Source of the DNA: Candidatus Gastranaerophilales bacterium
GTDB taxonomy: Bacteria > Cyanobacteriota > Vampirovibrionia > Gastranaerophilales > Gastranaerophilaceae
Assembly: GCA_944324395.1 (NCBI GenBank)
Contig: CALUWC010000007.1
Location: forward strand, 1 to 64,000
Direction: 5' to 3'
DNA: 64,000 bases
The position numbers were made by a program, and so were the translations under genes. Below, in pieces: positions 44,180 to 53,020 of the stretch. The notes beneath the pieces were generated by a model, which saw only the letters and a program-made list of their open reading frames with translations, had not been told where the DNA came from and ran no database searches. Each line of letters opens with the position of its first letter. Within the stretch, counting starts at the first letter, position 1.

Positions 44180-44794
44180 CTAAATTATCCCCTGTTTTGC
44201 CAAGTCTTTTTTTATTCTGTCTAAGCCTGTTTGAATTATTCTTGAAATTCGTGATTGCGAAATATTAAATTCTTCTGCAATTTCTCTGAGTTTTTTTTCT
44301 TTGAAAAACTTGTATTCAATCAGTTCACGTTCCCTTGGCGGAAGTTTTTTCATTGCTTCCAGAATTCCTTCTTTAAGTTCTGAAAATTCAATGCTTTCTT
44401 CCGGAGTTTTTGTATTGGATTTTATTTGAGTAGGTACTTCAGCTTCTTGCAGCTCGTCAATAGATAAAATATTTTTATAAACGTCAGCTCTAAGTTCCAC
44501 TTCATTATCAAAATCTTCTTCAGCAGAAGATTGTTTATTTTTAAGTGTATACCATTTGTATCTTCTTCGGACTTCATTGCGAATAGCCCATTTTATGGCT
44601 GTTGAAAGATAGGTGCTGTTATAGGCTTCAGGTTTATGATTTTTGAAAAGAATATATAATGCATGAGTTCCGATATTTATAAGTTCAGGCAACTCAATAA
44701 GGTGTGAATGAGAAAATTTCTGATATTCAACCTTAGCTATAATTTCTATTAAATCCTTATATTCTCTAAGTTTTACATTTTCTTCAGCTGGCAT
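44180..44794 (-). CDS. Sigma-70-family RNA polymerase sigma factor
   Basis: This 204-residue alternative sigma factor has region 2 at about residues 30-85 (LINIGTHALYILF, STAIKWAIRNEVRRRYKWY) and region 4 at about residues 150-200 (LPPRERELIEYKFFKEKKLREIAEEFNISQSRISRI). Region 3 is very short, so it resembles group 3/4 stress-type sigma factors (SigF/SigB/FliA-like). No anti-sigma gene is adjacent. It leads the gcvPB operon. Its divergent neighbour is a universal stress protein, which fits stress control. Confidence 0.88.
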   Translation of the reverse strand: MPAEENVKLREYKDLIEIIAKVEYQKFSHSHLIELPELINIGTHALYILFKNHKPEAYNSTYLSTAIKWAIRNEVRRRYKWYTLKNKQSSAEEDFDNEVELRADVYKNILSIDELQEAEVPTQIKSNTKTPEESIEFSELKEGILEAMKKLPPRERELIEYKFFKEKKLREIAEEFNISQSRISRIIQTGLDRIKKDLAKQGII

Positions 44795-44924
44795 TACTAT
44801 AACTAATCCTAATACAACAAAAATAATATTATCTTATATCTTCATAATATCAGAAAAATATCTATATGACTAGCTAATGTAATTTTCCTTAACATATTTT
44901 ATTGTCATAAAAAAAGGAGATACA

Positions 44925-45782
44925 ATGAGAGTTTTATTTTGTACTGACGGATCAAAAATCAGTTATCACTCAATACAGAATTTTGCATGTTGGGCAACAA
45001 ATTTTACAGTAGATATATTATGTGCAATAGATTGGAGCTTTTTGCCTGATACTGTATCTGTAGAATCAAGTGAATTTGGTAATATGTGTGCAAATTCTGC
45101 GAATTCAATTTTAGAATATTCTGATAAATTTCTCAGTGAACTCGGATTTAATATTGAAAATAAAATAAAAATGTGTGGAGCTGCAGTTGATTGCATATTG
45201 GAAGCCTCGCAGAAGAATGATTATGATTGTATCATACTCGGATCACATGGCAAAAAAGGTATTCAAAAATGGCTTGGTTCAGTATCACAAGAAGTTGCAT
45301 CAGTAGCTGATATTTCTACTTATATATCGAAAGAGAAAAATTCTTGTCAGAAAGTTTTATTTGCTGTAGATTCAACAGATATGACGTATTCTGCAGTGGT
45401 TAATTGTATTGATTTGTATGATTTTACGGCAAAAGAAATTGAGTTAATTACGGTTTATGAGATACCGGATTATTTATTTTTGGAAGGCAATATTGATTCT
45501 AATTGGATTTTAGATATAGATAAAAAGCAGGGAACAGCTGCATCTATTCTTTTAAATAAATTTGAAAAACTTATAAATGACAAAGGCTTTTGTGTGTCTA
45601 AAAAATCTGTTTTAAGCGGTACTCCGGCTCCGGAAATAATTAAATACACTGCCAAAAGTAATATTGATCTTGTTGTTTGCGGAATACATAACAGAAAATA
45701 TTTATCAAAATTTTTGCTAAGTTCAGTTAGTAAGCGAATTTTAGAAAGTTCAAAGTCTGATGTACTTCTAATTAGACCGTAA
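44925..45782 (+). CDS. Universal stress protein, two UspA domains
   Basis: This 285-residue protein has tandem Usp domains. The first (about 1-140) keeps the ATP-binding loop pattern LGSHGKKGIQKWLGSVS; the second (about 142-285) has GIHNRKYLSKFLLSSVS and ends DVLLIRP. Tandem Usp proteins usually bind nucleotides in one or both halves. AAAAGGAGA precedes the ATG. It diverges from the sigma factor gene, and its end overlaps the convergent S66 peptidase by 11 bp. Confidence 0.88.
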   Translation: MRVLFCTDGSKISYHSIQNFACWATNFTVDILCAIDWSFLPDTVSVESSEFGNMCANSANSILEYSDKFLSELGFNIENKIKMCGAAVDCILEASQKNDYDCIILGSHGKKGIQKWLGSVSQEVASVADISTYISKEKNSCQKVLFAVDSTDMTYSAVVNCIDLYDFTAKEIELITVYEIPDYLFLEGNIDSNWILDIDKKQGTAASILLNKFEKLINDKGFCVSKKSVLSGTPAPEIIKYTAKSNIDLVVCGIHNRKYLSKFLLSSVSKRILESSKSDVLLIRP

Positions 45783-46671
45783 AATCTGAAATTTGCACTA
45801 TATTATTTTGTAATACTGCTTTTGCACCGTAAGGTATTGTAGTTTTTTTCTTTGAATGTGTAATCGGAAAAATTCCGCTAACAGGTATGTTTAGTTCGTT
45901 TGATAAATTTTTAAAGTACTGTTCCAAATATGCATTATTATCAGTGTCTGTAAATTCTCCAAGAATAATTCCGTTGATATTTTGGCGAAACTTTTCGATA
46001 TTTAACAGTTGCGTGAAAGCTCTGTCTATTTTATAAACTGGTTCGTTCAAGTCTTCCGCAAAAAGTATAAATTTTTCATCTGGGACAAAATCTAAGCCGC
46101 AAAGTGTAGCAAGGGTTGTAAGATTTCCGCCGATAAGTATGCCGGAGCAGCTGTTGTTGCTGTATAATTTATTTTCAATAGGTTTTATTTCAAGGTAATT
46201 TCCACATAATGCATTAAAGAAGGACTGTTCTGTATACGGTTCAATTATATTGCCGGTAAAATCACTTTGAGCCATCGGACCCGAAAAAGTAATTAACCCG
46301 CACTGTTTGAACAATAAAGCATTTAATACTGTAATATCAGAGTATCCGCAGAATATTTTAGGGTGTTTTTTTATAAGTTCAAAATCTAATTTATTTGCTA
46401 GTCTTAAGGCTCCATAGCCGCCTCTTGCACAAATGATTGCATCAATTGAATTATCTTCAAACGCAGAATGCAGGTCGCTTAAGCGATCGACATCACTTCC
46501 TGCAAGATATCTGTCTGTTTTTGATATATTTTCTCCCAGTTTAATTTTATAGCCCTTATTTGTAAAATAAATTGAAGCTTTATTGATTGCATCAATATCA
46601 ACAACACCTGACGGAGCTATAATTGCAATTGTATCACCGGGTTTTAACTTTTTTGGTTTAATTAAGTTCAT
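45772..46671 (-). CDS. LD-carboxypeptidase (peptidase S66)
   Basis: This 299-residue muramoyl-tetrapeptide carboxypeptidase removes the terminal D-Ala of cytosolic cell-wall tetrapeptides during recycling. The S66 fold opens KPGDTIAIIAPSG; the ICARGGYGALRL block precedes the nucleophile Ser in GYSDIT; a Glu-His pair sits in the C-terminal part (FAEDLNEP, PITHSKKKTT). There is no signal peptide, so it is cytosolic. An AGGA box precedes the ATG. Confidence 0.9.
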   Translation of the reverse strand: MNLIKPKKLKPGDTIAIIAPSGVVDIDAINKASIYFTNKGYKIKLGENISKTDRYLAGSDVDRLSDLHSAFEDNSIDAIICARGGYGALRLANKLDFELIKKHPKIFCGYSDITVLNALLFKQCGLITFSGPMAQSDFTGNIIEPYTEQSFFNALCGNYLEIKPIENKLYSNNSCSGILIGGNLTTLATLCGLDFVPDEKFILFAEDLNEPVYKIDRAFTQLLNIEKFRQNINGIILGEFTDTDNNAYLEQYFKNLSNELNIPVSGIFPITHSKKKTTIPYGAKAVLQNNIVQISDFTV

Positions 46672-46696
46672 ATATTATCCTATTTAGCTGTTTATT

Positions 46697-46705
46697 TGAT
46701 ATAAT
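46697..46705 (+). promoter_or_regulatory. Extended -10 promoter of dnaX
   Basis: TGA TATAAT lies 9 nt before the ATG at 46715. There is no Shine-Dalgarno, so the 5' leader would be two or three bases. Confidence 0.5.
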
Positions 46706-46714
46706 TACTTTATC

Positions 46715-48634
46715 ATGAATAAGAATTATGTACCTTTATATCGTAAATACAGACCTCAGACAATTGAGCAGATTGTTGGACAGGAACATATTAAAAAAGC
46801 TCTGGCAAATGCCATTAAAATGGACAGAATTTCTCATGCCTATTTATTTACAGGTCCCAGAGGCACAGGAAAGACTTCTACAGCCAGAATATTTGCAAAA
46901 TCGTTAAACTGCGTTAACGGGCCGACTATTACACCTTGCAACGAATGTGAAAACTGTAAAAATATTACTAATTCAATACCTATTGATGTTATTGAGATTG
47001 ATGCTGCAAGCAACAGGTCTGTAAATGATGCTGATGAAATAATTCAGAAAGTTGCACTTGCTCCTGTTCAGAGCAGGTACAAAATATATATAATTGACGA
47101 AGTCCATATGTTGACTAATCAAGCTTTCAATGCGTTGTTAAAAACACTTGAGGAACCTCCTAAAAATGTAATATTTATACTTGCAACAACTGAAGTTCAT
47201 AAAGTGCTTGATACTATTAAAAGCCGTTGTCAGCGTTTTGATTTTAAAAGGATTACAACTGATGATATAACAAAGCATCTTCGCTATATTTCAGATAGTG
47301 AAAGTATCAATATTACGGATGATGCCTTAGCATATATAGCCCAAAATTCTGCAGGCGGAATGAGGGATAGTATTGCCTTGCTTGATCAATTAAGTGTGCT
47401 TAATTCTTCTGATTCACCTATTGGTGTTGATGATATAAACAGCTTGCTGGGGCGTTTGTCCTTTGACTCATTAACTTCTTTATTTGAAAATATTATAGCT
47501 TCCAAACAAAATGATGCATTAAATGTTTTAAATAGTATATATAATCAAGGTAATGAGCCTGTACAAATTTTATCGAATCTTCTTGAATATATGCGAAATG
47601 CATTGATATTAAAATCTGCAGGTTGTGATATAAATAGTTCTGTTGTGCAGTTAAACAGTGAACAGATAAAGATTCTTATTGATAAATTACAATTGGTTGA
47701 AGTTCATCAGCTGGTTTCTTTGATTGATAAGTGTGCAGACTATATTAAAGAACTAAAAATGAGTACTAATCCAAAGTTGTGGCTTGATGTTGCCGTTTTG
47801 GATATGTCTAATCTTGTCGAAAATACCAAACTTGAAGATTTACAAAAACGAATTACCGAATTAGAGGCTGGAGGTATTTCGAAAGTTTCTATAAACACTT
47901 CTCCCTATAATACTCCGCCTTCTCCGGTTAAAAAGACAGAAATAATGAAGCCTGTAAAACAGGAAATTAAAGTTCAACCTCAACATCAAGAAACAGTATC
48001 TTCCGTTTCTAATTCTAAAGAAAATTTTGTTACAGCCGAAGAAGTTTTGACTGATGAGGTTCCAATATCAAAACCGGCATCAGATAGCTCTATAAAGGCA
48101 TTATGGGTTAAATTTCTGGATAATATTTCAAGTTTTCCGTCACGTGCAATTCTTAAACAGCAAGCCATGCCCGTTAAACTGACCAGTGAGGAAGTTATTA
48201 TTTCTATTAAAAACCAAAGTTGGTTAAAGCAATTTGGACCGGAGGGGTCAAAGCATTCTTTCATTGTTGAGGCTGCAAATCTTTTATTTGGAACTCAGGT
48301 AAAGAAAATTATAGTAAGAACTCCGGAAGCCGGGGATGATAGTATAAGAAAGTCGCAGGGTAATGAAGATAAAGATGATGATAAGCCTGCCCCTGCACCT
48401 GAAGTTAAACCTCGTTCTTTTGTTCAGACAAGTCCGGAGATTACTTCTGCAGAAGTTGAGGATGCTGTTTCTTTGAAGAATGATGATATTCCTTCTGATG
48501 ATGTTGAATCAGAAGGGCAGGATGAATCGTCAGATGCCCCGAAAAATCTTTCAAAAACTTCACCGGACCACTCTTTTCATACCGATGAAGTGAATATGGT
48601 AATGGAGCTTTTTGAAGGCAAGTTTATTGAATAA
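46715..48634 (+). CDS. dnaX: DNA polymerase III subunit gamma/tau
   Basis: This is the clamp-loader ATPase of the replicative polymerase, 639 residues. Walker A GPRGTGKTSTARI, a zinc module with paired cysteines (NCVNGPTITPCNECENC), Walker B DEVHML and sensor/arginine region CQRFDFKRI are present. Residues 1-380 are the conserved core. The remainder includes a linker, then a tau-like domain at about 455-530 and an acidic tail. No obvious AAAAAAG slippery site with a stop was noted in the core, so gamma by frameshift is not evident. A small ORF and an FAD enzyme follow. Confidence 0.95.
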   Translation: MNKNYVPLYRKYRPQTIEQIVGQEHIKKALANAIKMDRISHAYLFTGPRGTGKTSTARIFAKSLNCVNGPTITPCNECENCKNITNSIPIDVIEIDAASNRSVNDADEIIQKVALAPVQSRYKIYIIDEVHMLTNQAFNALLKTLEEPPKNVIFILATTEVHKVLDTIKSRCQRFDFKRITTDDITKHLRYISDSESINITDDALAYIAQNSAGGMRDSIALLDQLSVLNSSDSPIGVDDINSLLGRLSFDSLTSLFENIIASKQNDALNVLNSIYNQGNEPVQILSNLLEYMRNALILKSAGCDINSSVVQLNSEQIKILIDKLQLVEVHQLVSLIDKCADYIKELKMSTNPKLWLDVAVLDMSNLVENTKLEDLQKRITELEAGGISKVSINTSPYNTPPSPVKKTEIMKPVKQEIKVQPQHQETVSSVSNSKENFVTAEEVLTDEVPISKPASDSSIKALWVKFLDNISSFPSRAILKQQAMPVKLTSEEVIISIKNQSWLKQFGPEGSKHSFIVEAANLLFGTQVKKIIVRTPEAGDDSIRKSQGNEDKDDDKPAPAPEVKPRSFVQTSPEITSAEVEDAVSLKNDDIPSDDVESEGQDESSDAPKNLSKTSPDHSFHTDEVNMVMELFEGKFIE

Positions 48635-48733
48635 TTATTAATTTTTTGTTACATATTCCAATTATTTCTAAAGTTTTTGCAAATTACTCCGATTATTTAA
48701 ATGTGATTAGATAATACGGGGTGTGTATTTACC

Positions 48734-48874
48734 ATGTATGATGAACTTTTAAGAAAGCAGATTATAGTAGAGCTTAAAAACCTGATTAAAAAAGCTGAGG
48801 TTATTGATGAAGACAAAGATAGCTACTGCGAATTTATGAAGGCAATGATTTTGAATACTTACAGCACTAATTAG
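48734..48874 (+). CDS. Small helical protein, 46 residues
   Basis: The ORF encodes MYDELLRKQIIVELKN, then a charged helix and DKDSYCEFMKAMILNTYSTN. An ACGGGGTG sequence 11 nt upstream may serve for ribosome binding, and GATAAT just before it may be a -10. The predicted product is a single amphipathic helix bundle with one Cys. No family is recognised. Confidence 0.45.
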   Translation: MYDELLRKQIIVELKNLIKKAEVIDEDKDSYCEFMKAMILNTYSTN

Positions 48875-48920
48875 TATATTGTCCAATGTATTTTTTATGA
48901 TTCCGTTTTAGATTGAATAC

Positions 48921-50273
48921 ATGAATATTGTAATAATCGGCGGAGTTGCAGCAGGAGCAAAAGCCGCTTCGAAAATTAAACGTTTACTTCCAAATTCCAA
49001 AGTTACTGTTTTTACTGACGATACACACGTTTCTTATTCTTCTTGCGGTATTCCGTATTATATAGAAGGCAATTTTACTGATTATAAATTATTACTTGTC
49101 CGTTCGGTTGAAGAATTTAAATCAATGGGTATTGATATATACCTGCAGTCAAAAGTTATTAAAATTTTGCCGGAGCAAAGGCAGGTTCTGGTGTGTGATA
49201 ACAATAGTGCAAGTTTAGTCGAATATGACAAGCTGATAGTTGCAACCGGAGCAACCCCATTTATTCCGGATAATCTTAATTTGTCTTCTTATAATAATAT
49301 ATTTACAGTTCGTAAAATTGAGGATGGTTTGAATATAAGAGATAAAATGCTTAGTTCTAAAAGTGCTGTAATTGTGGGCAGCGGTTACATAGGTATGGAA
49401 ATTCTTGAAGCATTTGTTAAAAATGGATTACGGGTTAGCGTTATAGAAAAAAATAATAAAATTATGTCTGTGTTTGATGATGATATTTCAAATTTAATCT
49501 TCGAGCGGCTTAAAAATGAATACTCTGATAATATTGAATTTTATACAGGAGAAACAATAACTGAAATTTCGGGCGAAAATGGTTTAGCTGAAAGTGTTAA
49601 ACTATCATCAGGTAAAGAAATTCAAACCGATATAGTTATATTTTGTGCCGGAGTTGTTCCTAATGTGCAAGTGGCTGCCGATGCAGGAATAGAATTGGGT
49701 AAAAACGGTGCGATAAAGGTAAATAAACTTATGCAGACATCAATAGAAAATGTGTATGCCTGCGGTGATTGTGCAGAAAAAACACATATTGTCAGCGGCA
49801 AAGAAGTATGGATACCTCTAGGTTCGACAGCTAATAAAGAAGGTCGTTGTGCCGCAATAAATGCTGCAGGGGAATTTGAACAATTTGAAGGGGTACTGGG
49901 TTCTGCTGTAACGAGATGTCTGAATACAACGATGTCAATGACAGGATTAACAGAAAAACAAGCTGCCTCTGCCGGATTTACTCCTGTATCTGTAAGGATA
50001 GATAAATTGGACAGAGTAGGCTATATGCCTGATGCCGGTGAAATATATTTAAAAGTTGTTGCGGATAGAGTAACAGGTTTGATACTCGGAGCACAAGCAA
50101 TAGGTGCTGTAGGTGCAGACAAACGCATAAATTCACTCACTCCTGCTCTTTTGTCGCATATGACGGTTGATGAATACAGTAATAATGATCTTACCTATTC
50201 TCCTCCGTATTCTCCCACTATTGACCCGCTGCTTAATGCAATGATGGTTTTAAAAAATAAAATTCGTGAATAA
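48921..50273 (+). CDS. CoA-disulfide-reductase/NADH-oxidase-like flavoprotein
   Basis: This 450-residue FAD/NAD(P)-dependent disulfide reductase has an N-terminal FAD motif IIGGVAAGAKAASK, single redox-active Cys in SYSSCGIPYYIEG (about residue 44), NAD motif VIVGSGYIGMEILEAF, and FAD-binding NVYACGDCAE. The single Cys is diagnostic of CoA-disulfide reductase, NADH oxidase/peroxidase types. The exact reaction is unclear; thiol or peroxide homeostasis is likely. It ends exactly where the convergent FAD gene ends, with no spacer. The start shows no Shine-Dalgarno. Confidence 0.87.
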   Translation: MNIVIIGGVAAGAKAASKIKRLLPNSKVTVFTDDTHVSYSSCGIPYYIEGNFTDYKLLLVRSVEEFKSMGIDIYLQSKVIKILPEQRQVLVCDNNSASLVEYDKLIVATGATPFIPDNLNLSSYNNIFTVRKIEDGLNIRDKMLSSKSAVIVGSGYIGMEILEAFVKNGLRVSVIEKNNKIMSVFDDDISNLIFERLKNEYSDNIEFYTGETITEISGENGLAESVKLSSGKEIQTDIVIFCAGVVPNVQVAADAGIELGKNGAIKVNKLMQTSIENVYACGDCAEKTHIVSGKEVWIPLGSTANKEGRCAAINAAGEFEQFEGVLGSAVTRCLNTTMSMTGLTEKQAASAGFTPVSVRIDKLDRVGYMPDAGEIYLKVVADRVTGLILGAQAIGAVGADKRINSLTPALLSHMTVDEYSNNDLTYSPPYSPTIDPLLNAMMVLKNKIRE

Positions 50274-51569
50274 TTATTTTATATGACTGTATATGTATTT
50301 TGCAACTGCCTCGCCCATAGAAAAGCAGCTGGATTGAACTCTTAATGCACCCTGAGCCATGTAATCCGCTGATAAGCATCTGCCTGCAACAAACAGGTTA
50401 TCAATATCATCTGACATGAGGCTTTCGATAGGGAGTTGATATTCTTTGTATGATTTAAGAGTTGACCCGTTTTTCTTATTGGAGTGAACATCTACGGGAT
50501 AGTCCGAAATAACCGCCGGATTGTCAAATTTTTTACCTGATTTTAAATCTTCAACAGTGTAAATATATTTCCCTCGAATTCTTCTTGAAGCCCTTACACC
50601 AAGCATATCTGCGATATTAGAGATATACGCATTTTCGAATCCCGGAAAATATACCCTGCAAAATTTCAAATATCTGTAAATATTTTGCCTTGCAAGGATT
50701 AGAGCTTTTGAAATGCTCGTAATCTCAAGCGAATTGTTGTAATCAATAATTCGAGGACAGTTAAATGCAACAGTGCCAGACATTCCCGGTACTGTAAAAA
50801 TCTGAAAATAATTGGTATCATAGCGTTTTAGGATTTTTTTCTTTACTGCATCTTCAAAAATAGGCTCTAAAGCCCATTTACGGTCTTTATCCCACGTATA
50901 GGCTGTAGATAGGTGTACATGACCATTTTTTCTTTCAATTGTTGTAACGTTTCTATCAGTATCATATTCTTCAAGCCATTTTGAAAATACATTAAGATCT
51001 ATTCCGCCCATCATAAATCGAAGAGTTACCGGCTGAAATTCATCATCTTTTTCCAAAAATTTGCAATTTGAAATTTTTCCGATTTCACAATTTCCGGTTG
51101 CGTCTACAACGTATCTCGCCTCGATAGATACCAATAATTTTTTCTTCTCCATATCTATCTCGTCGGTAGATACCGATAATATTTCTTTGGATAATTTAAT
51201 CTTTTTTATATTTTTATTTTCAATTTTTACAGCAATAATATGGGTATCGAAAAAAACTTCTACGTTTGCTTTTCTCATCAAATTATCAAGAGCAATTTTA
51301 GCAAGTTCAGGGTTAAACCAGGCAGGGTTGTCCTGATAGGTTGTCTGCCCGCCTAATTCTTTTAACTCATTTATCAATTCAGCCCGAAACTCAGTATTTA
51401 TTTGATTATTCCCGGATTTCATAACCGGAATAACAAGTCCTGATGTTATGGTTCCGCCGAGGTGAATATTTTTTTCGATTAAAAGAGTTTTTAACCCTAG
51501 TTTGCCGCTCATATAGGCTGCTGCACAGCCAGCAGTTCCTCCGCCGACTACTACTACGTCGTAGAACAT
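50274..51569 (-). CDS. FAD-dependent oxidoreductase coupled to MnmD-like gene
   Basis: This 431-residue flavoprotein of the pfam12831-like 'FAD_oxidored' group has N-terminal GGGTAGCAAAYMSGKLG, then IEKNIHLGGTITSG, VVDATGNCEIG, and a C-terminal FAD motif LFVAGRCLSADYMAQGALRVQSSCFSMGEAVA. There is no signal peptide. AGGAGG precedes the ATG, which overlaps the MnmD-like gene by 16 bp, so the two are translationally coupled. In enterobacterial MnmC the methyltransferase is fused to an FAD oxidase of the DAO family. This protein is not clearly of that family, but the coupling suggests it may fill that role. This is inference. Confidence 0.75.
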   Translation of the reverse strand: MFYDVVVVGGGTAGCAAAYMSGKLGLKTLLIEKNIHLGGTITSGLVIPVMKSGNNQINTEFRAELINELKELGGQTTYQDNPAWFNPELAKIALDNLMRKANVEVFFDTHIIAVKIENKNIKKIKLSKEILSVSTDEIDMEKKKLLVSIEARYVVDATGNCEIGKISNCKFLEKDDEFQPVTLRFMMGGIDLNVFSKWLEEYDTDRNVTTIERKNGHVHLSTAYTWDKDRKWALEPIFEDAVKKKILKRYDTNYFQIFTVPGMSGTVAFNCPRIIDYNNSLEITSISKALILARQNIYRYLKFCRVYFPGFENAYISNIADMLGVRASRRIRGKYIYTVEDLKSGKKFDNPAVISDYPVDVHSNKKNGSTLKSYKEYQLPIESLMSDDIDNLFVAGRCLSADYMAQGALRVQSSCFSMGEAVAKYIYSHIK

Positions 51570-52909
51570 AAATCCTCCTGTTTATAGTATTTTTTGTATT
51601 TTGAACTTGATAATCTGGTACTGGATTTTACTTCCTGATTTCTGGCCTCAATAATCGCCTCATTTTGAGCCGTTAAATTTTTATCACGATAAAATATACC
51701 TGCCGTAGTTTTTAATAGTCCTAAATCGTATTCTGAGAGTTCATATTTTATCTGGGATTTATCTTTTGAAGCAATAGTACCTGTAAATTTATTTTCTCTT
51801 TTATTATAAATATTTCCTATAAAAAAGCCGGCTTCCATCATGGCTGCTCTGATTGAAGCTGATGTTGAATATGTTAATAATGTTCCGTCAGGTGCAAGAT
51901 GCTTATACAGTTCCTTAAAAAATTCGTATGACCAGAGACATGGGCATTTTGATGGGGTAAATGCATCTAAAAATATAAGATTATATAAATTGTTATCGTT
52001 TATAATAACTTGTCTAGCATCATTATTTTTTAATTCAAAATCTACATCGTTTAGAGGATAGACTTTTAGCCTTCTTTTATAACAATTAGATATATGCCGA
52101 TAATATATATTATGTAAAAAGGCGGGTTTGTTGTCCATGGGGGTATATTTATATATACTATTTCGATAAAAGTTGAATATCCCCTTAATATGTTTGTCAA
52201 AATACTCAGCATATTTTTCAGAATTTACAATGCTGAGAAAGTCAGAGTTATCAAAAATTTCAGGGGTATTTTGGGCTATTTTATCGAAAATTAAAAAATT
52301 TATTTCGTTTTTAATTTTTCTATGCAGAATATTTTCTTTATTTTTTAGAATTCTATCAACAGGTTTGTAGTCAAAGTCAAGATTTTGAAATTTAACACCT
52401 TTTACTCCGGTTTTTATGAAGGGAGATAAAAATGTTAAAATTTTATCGTAATCTACAGCTTTTATGTATATTTTTGCTAATGTATTATTGGTATATATCG
52501 TTTTGTTACAAGTAGCATGTTCTGATGTAAAATTATTCTCTTTGTCTCTCGAAATATTATTAGTATATATCTGTTCGTTATAAATCTGATTTTTGTTATC
52601 TAAAATATTATTAGTATGTATCGTTTCGATATTATTTTTTGCATGGTAAAAGTTTTTTATAAAATTTCTTTCAGAATATTTTTCAAAAATAAAATTCAAA
52701 AAACTTTTTGTGTTATATCCAATGCCGTAGCATAAATCTAAAACTTTTATTGAATCCTTGTGTATGAGTGAGTCAATATTAACTGGCAGTACAAATTTTT
52801 CAAATGCTTCTGTTAAAGCACCGTCTGCACTATGGTAAATATCATTGAATTCTTTGTTATACAGCCCTACAGAACCGTCATTTGTGAAGTAAGGGTGAAA
52901 ATCATACAT
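51554..52909 (-). CDS. MnmD-like tRNA wobble-uridine methyltransferase with in-frame insertions
   Basis: This 451-residue protein resembles the methyltransferase domain of MnmC, which methylates nm5s2U34 to mnm5s2U. The opening FHPYFTNDGSVGLYNKEFNDIYHS...GALTEAFEKF, SAM-binding VLDLCYGIGYN, catalytic-loop LIFLDAFTPSKCPCLWS, and TLLTYSTSASIRAAMMEAGF all match. Known MnmD proteins are about 220-260 residues. Residues about 85-150 carry three degenerate (T/Q)I(Y/H)TNN repeats, and further inserts occur later. Start at ATG 52909 with TATAAT 6 nt upstream and no Shine-Dalgarno. Confidence 0.78.
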   Translation of the reverse strand: MYDFHPYFTNDGSVGLYNKEFNDIYHSADGALTEAFEKFVLPVNIDSLIHKDSIKVLDLCYGIGYNTKSFLNFIFEKYSERNFIKNFYHAKNNIETIHTNNILDNKNQIYNEQIYTNNISRDKENNFTSEHATCNKTIYTNNTLAKIYIKAVDYDKILTFLSPFIKTGVKGVKFQNLDFDYKPVDRILKNKENILHRKIKNEINFLIFDKIAQNTPEIFDNSDFLSIVNSEKYAEYFDKHIKGIFNFYRNSIYKYTPMDNKPAFLHNIYYRHISNCYKRRLKVYPLNDVDFELKNNDARQVIINDNNLYNLIFLDAFTPSKCPCLWSYEFFKELYKHLAPDGTLLTYSTSASIRAAMMEAGFFIGNIYNKRENKFTGTIASKDKSQIKYELSEYDLGLLKTTAGIFYRDKNLTAQNEAIIEARNQEVKSSTRLSSSKYKKYYKQEDLCSTT

Positions 52910-52915
52910 ATATTG

Positions 52916-52921
52916 ATTATA
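52916..52921 (-). promoter_or_regulatory. -10 box 6 nt from ATG of MnmD-like gene
   Basis: On the minus strand TATAAT is followed by 6 nt and ATG at 52909, with no Shine-Dalgarno and no extended TGn. Confidence 0.5.
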
Positions 52922-53020
52922 TATCTATATTTTTAAAGGTTCAAATTTTTTAAATATCTTATTATAAGTGCAATTTTTGTGTTTTTGGTATAATAGTTGA
53001 GAAAGGTAGATTAAGAGATT

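Noticed and set aside
44795..44924. Glycine riboswitch ahead of the gcvPB operon
   Set aside because: The short interval shows no paired aptamer-like conserved blocks and belongs to a sigma-factor/Usp divergent promoter region.
46715..48634. Programmed frameshift in dnaX
   Set aside because: I saw no A-rich slippery heptamer followed by a near stop and hairpin in the region where gamma would end, and the single frame is complete.
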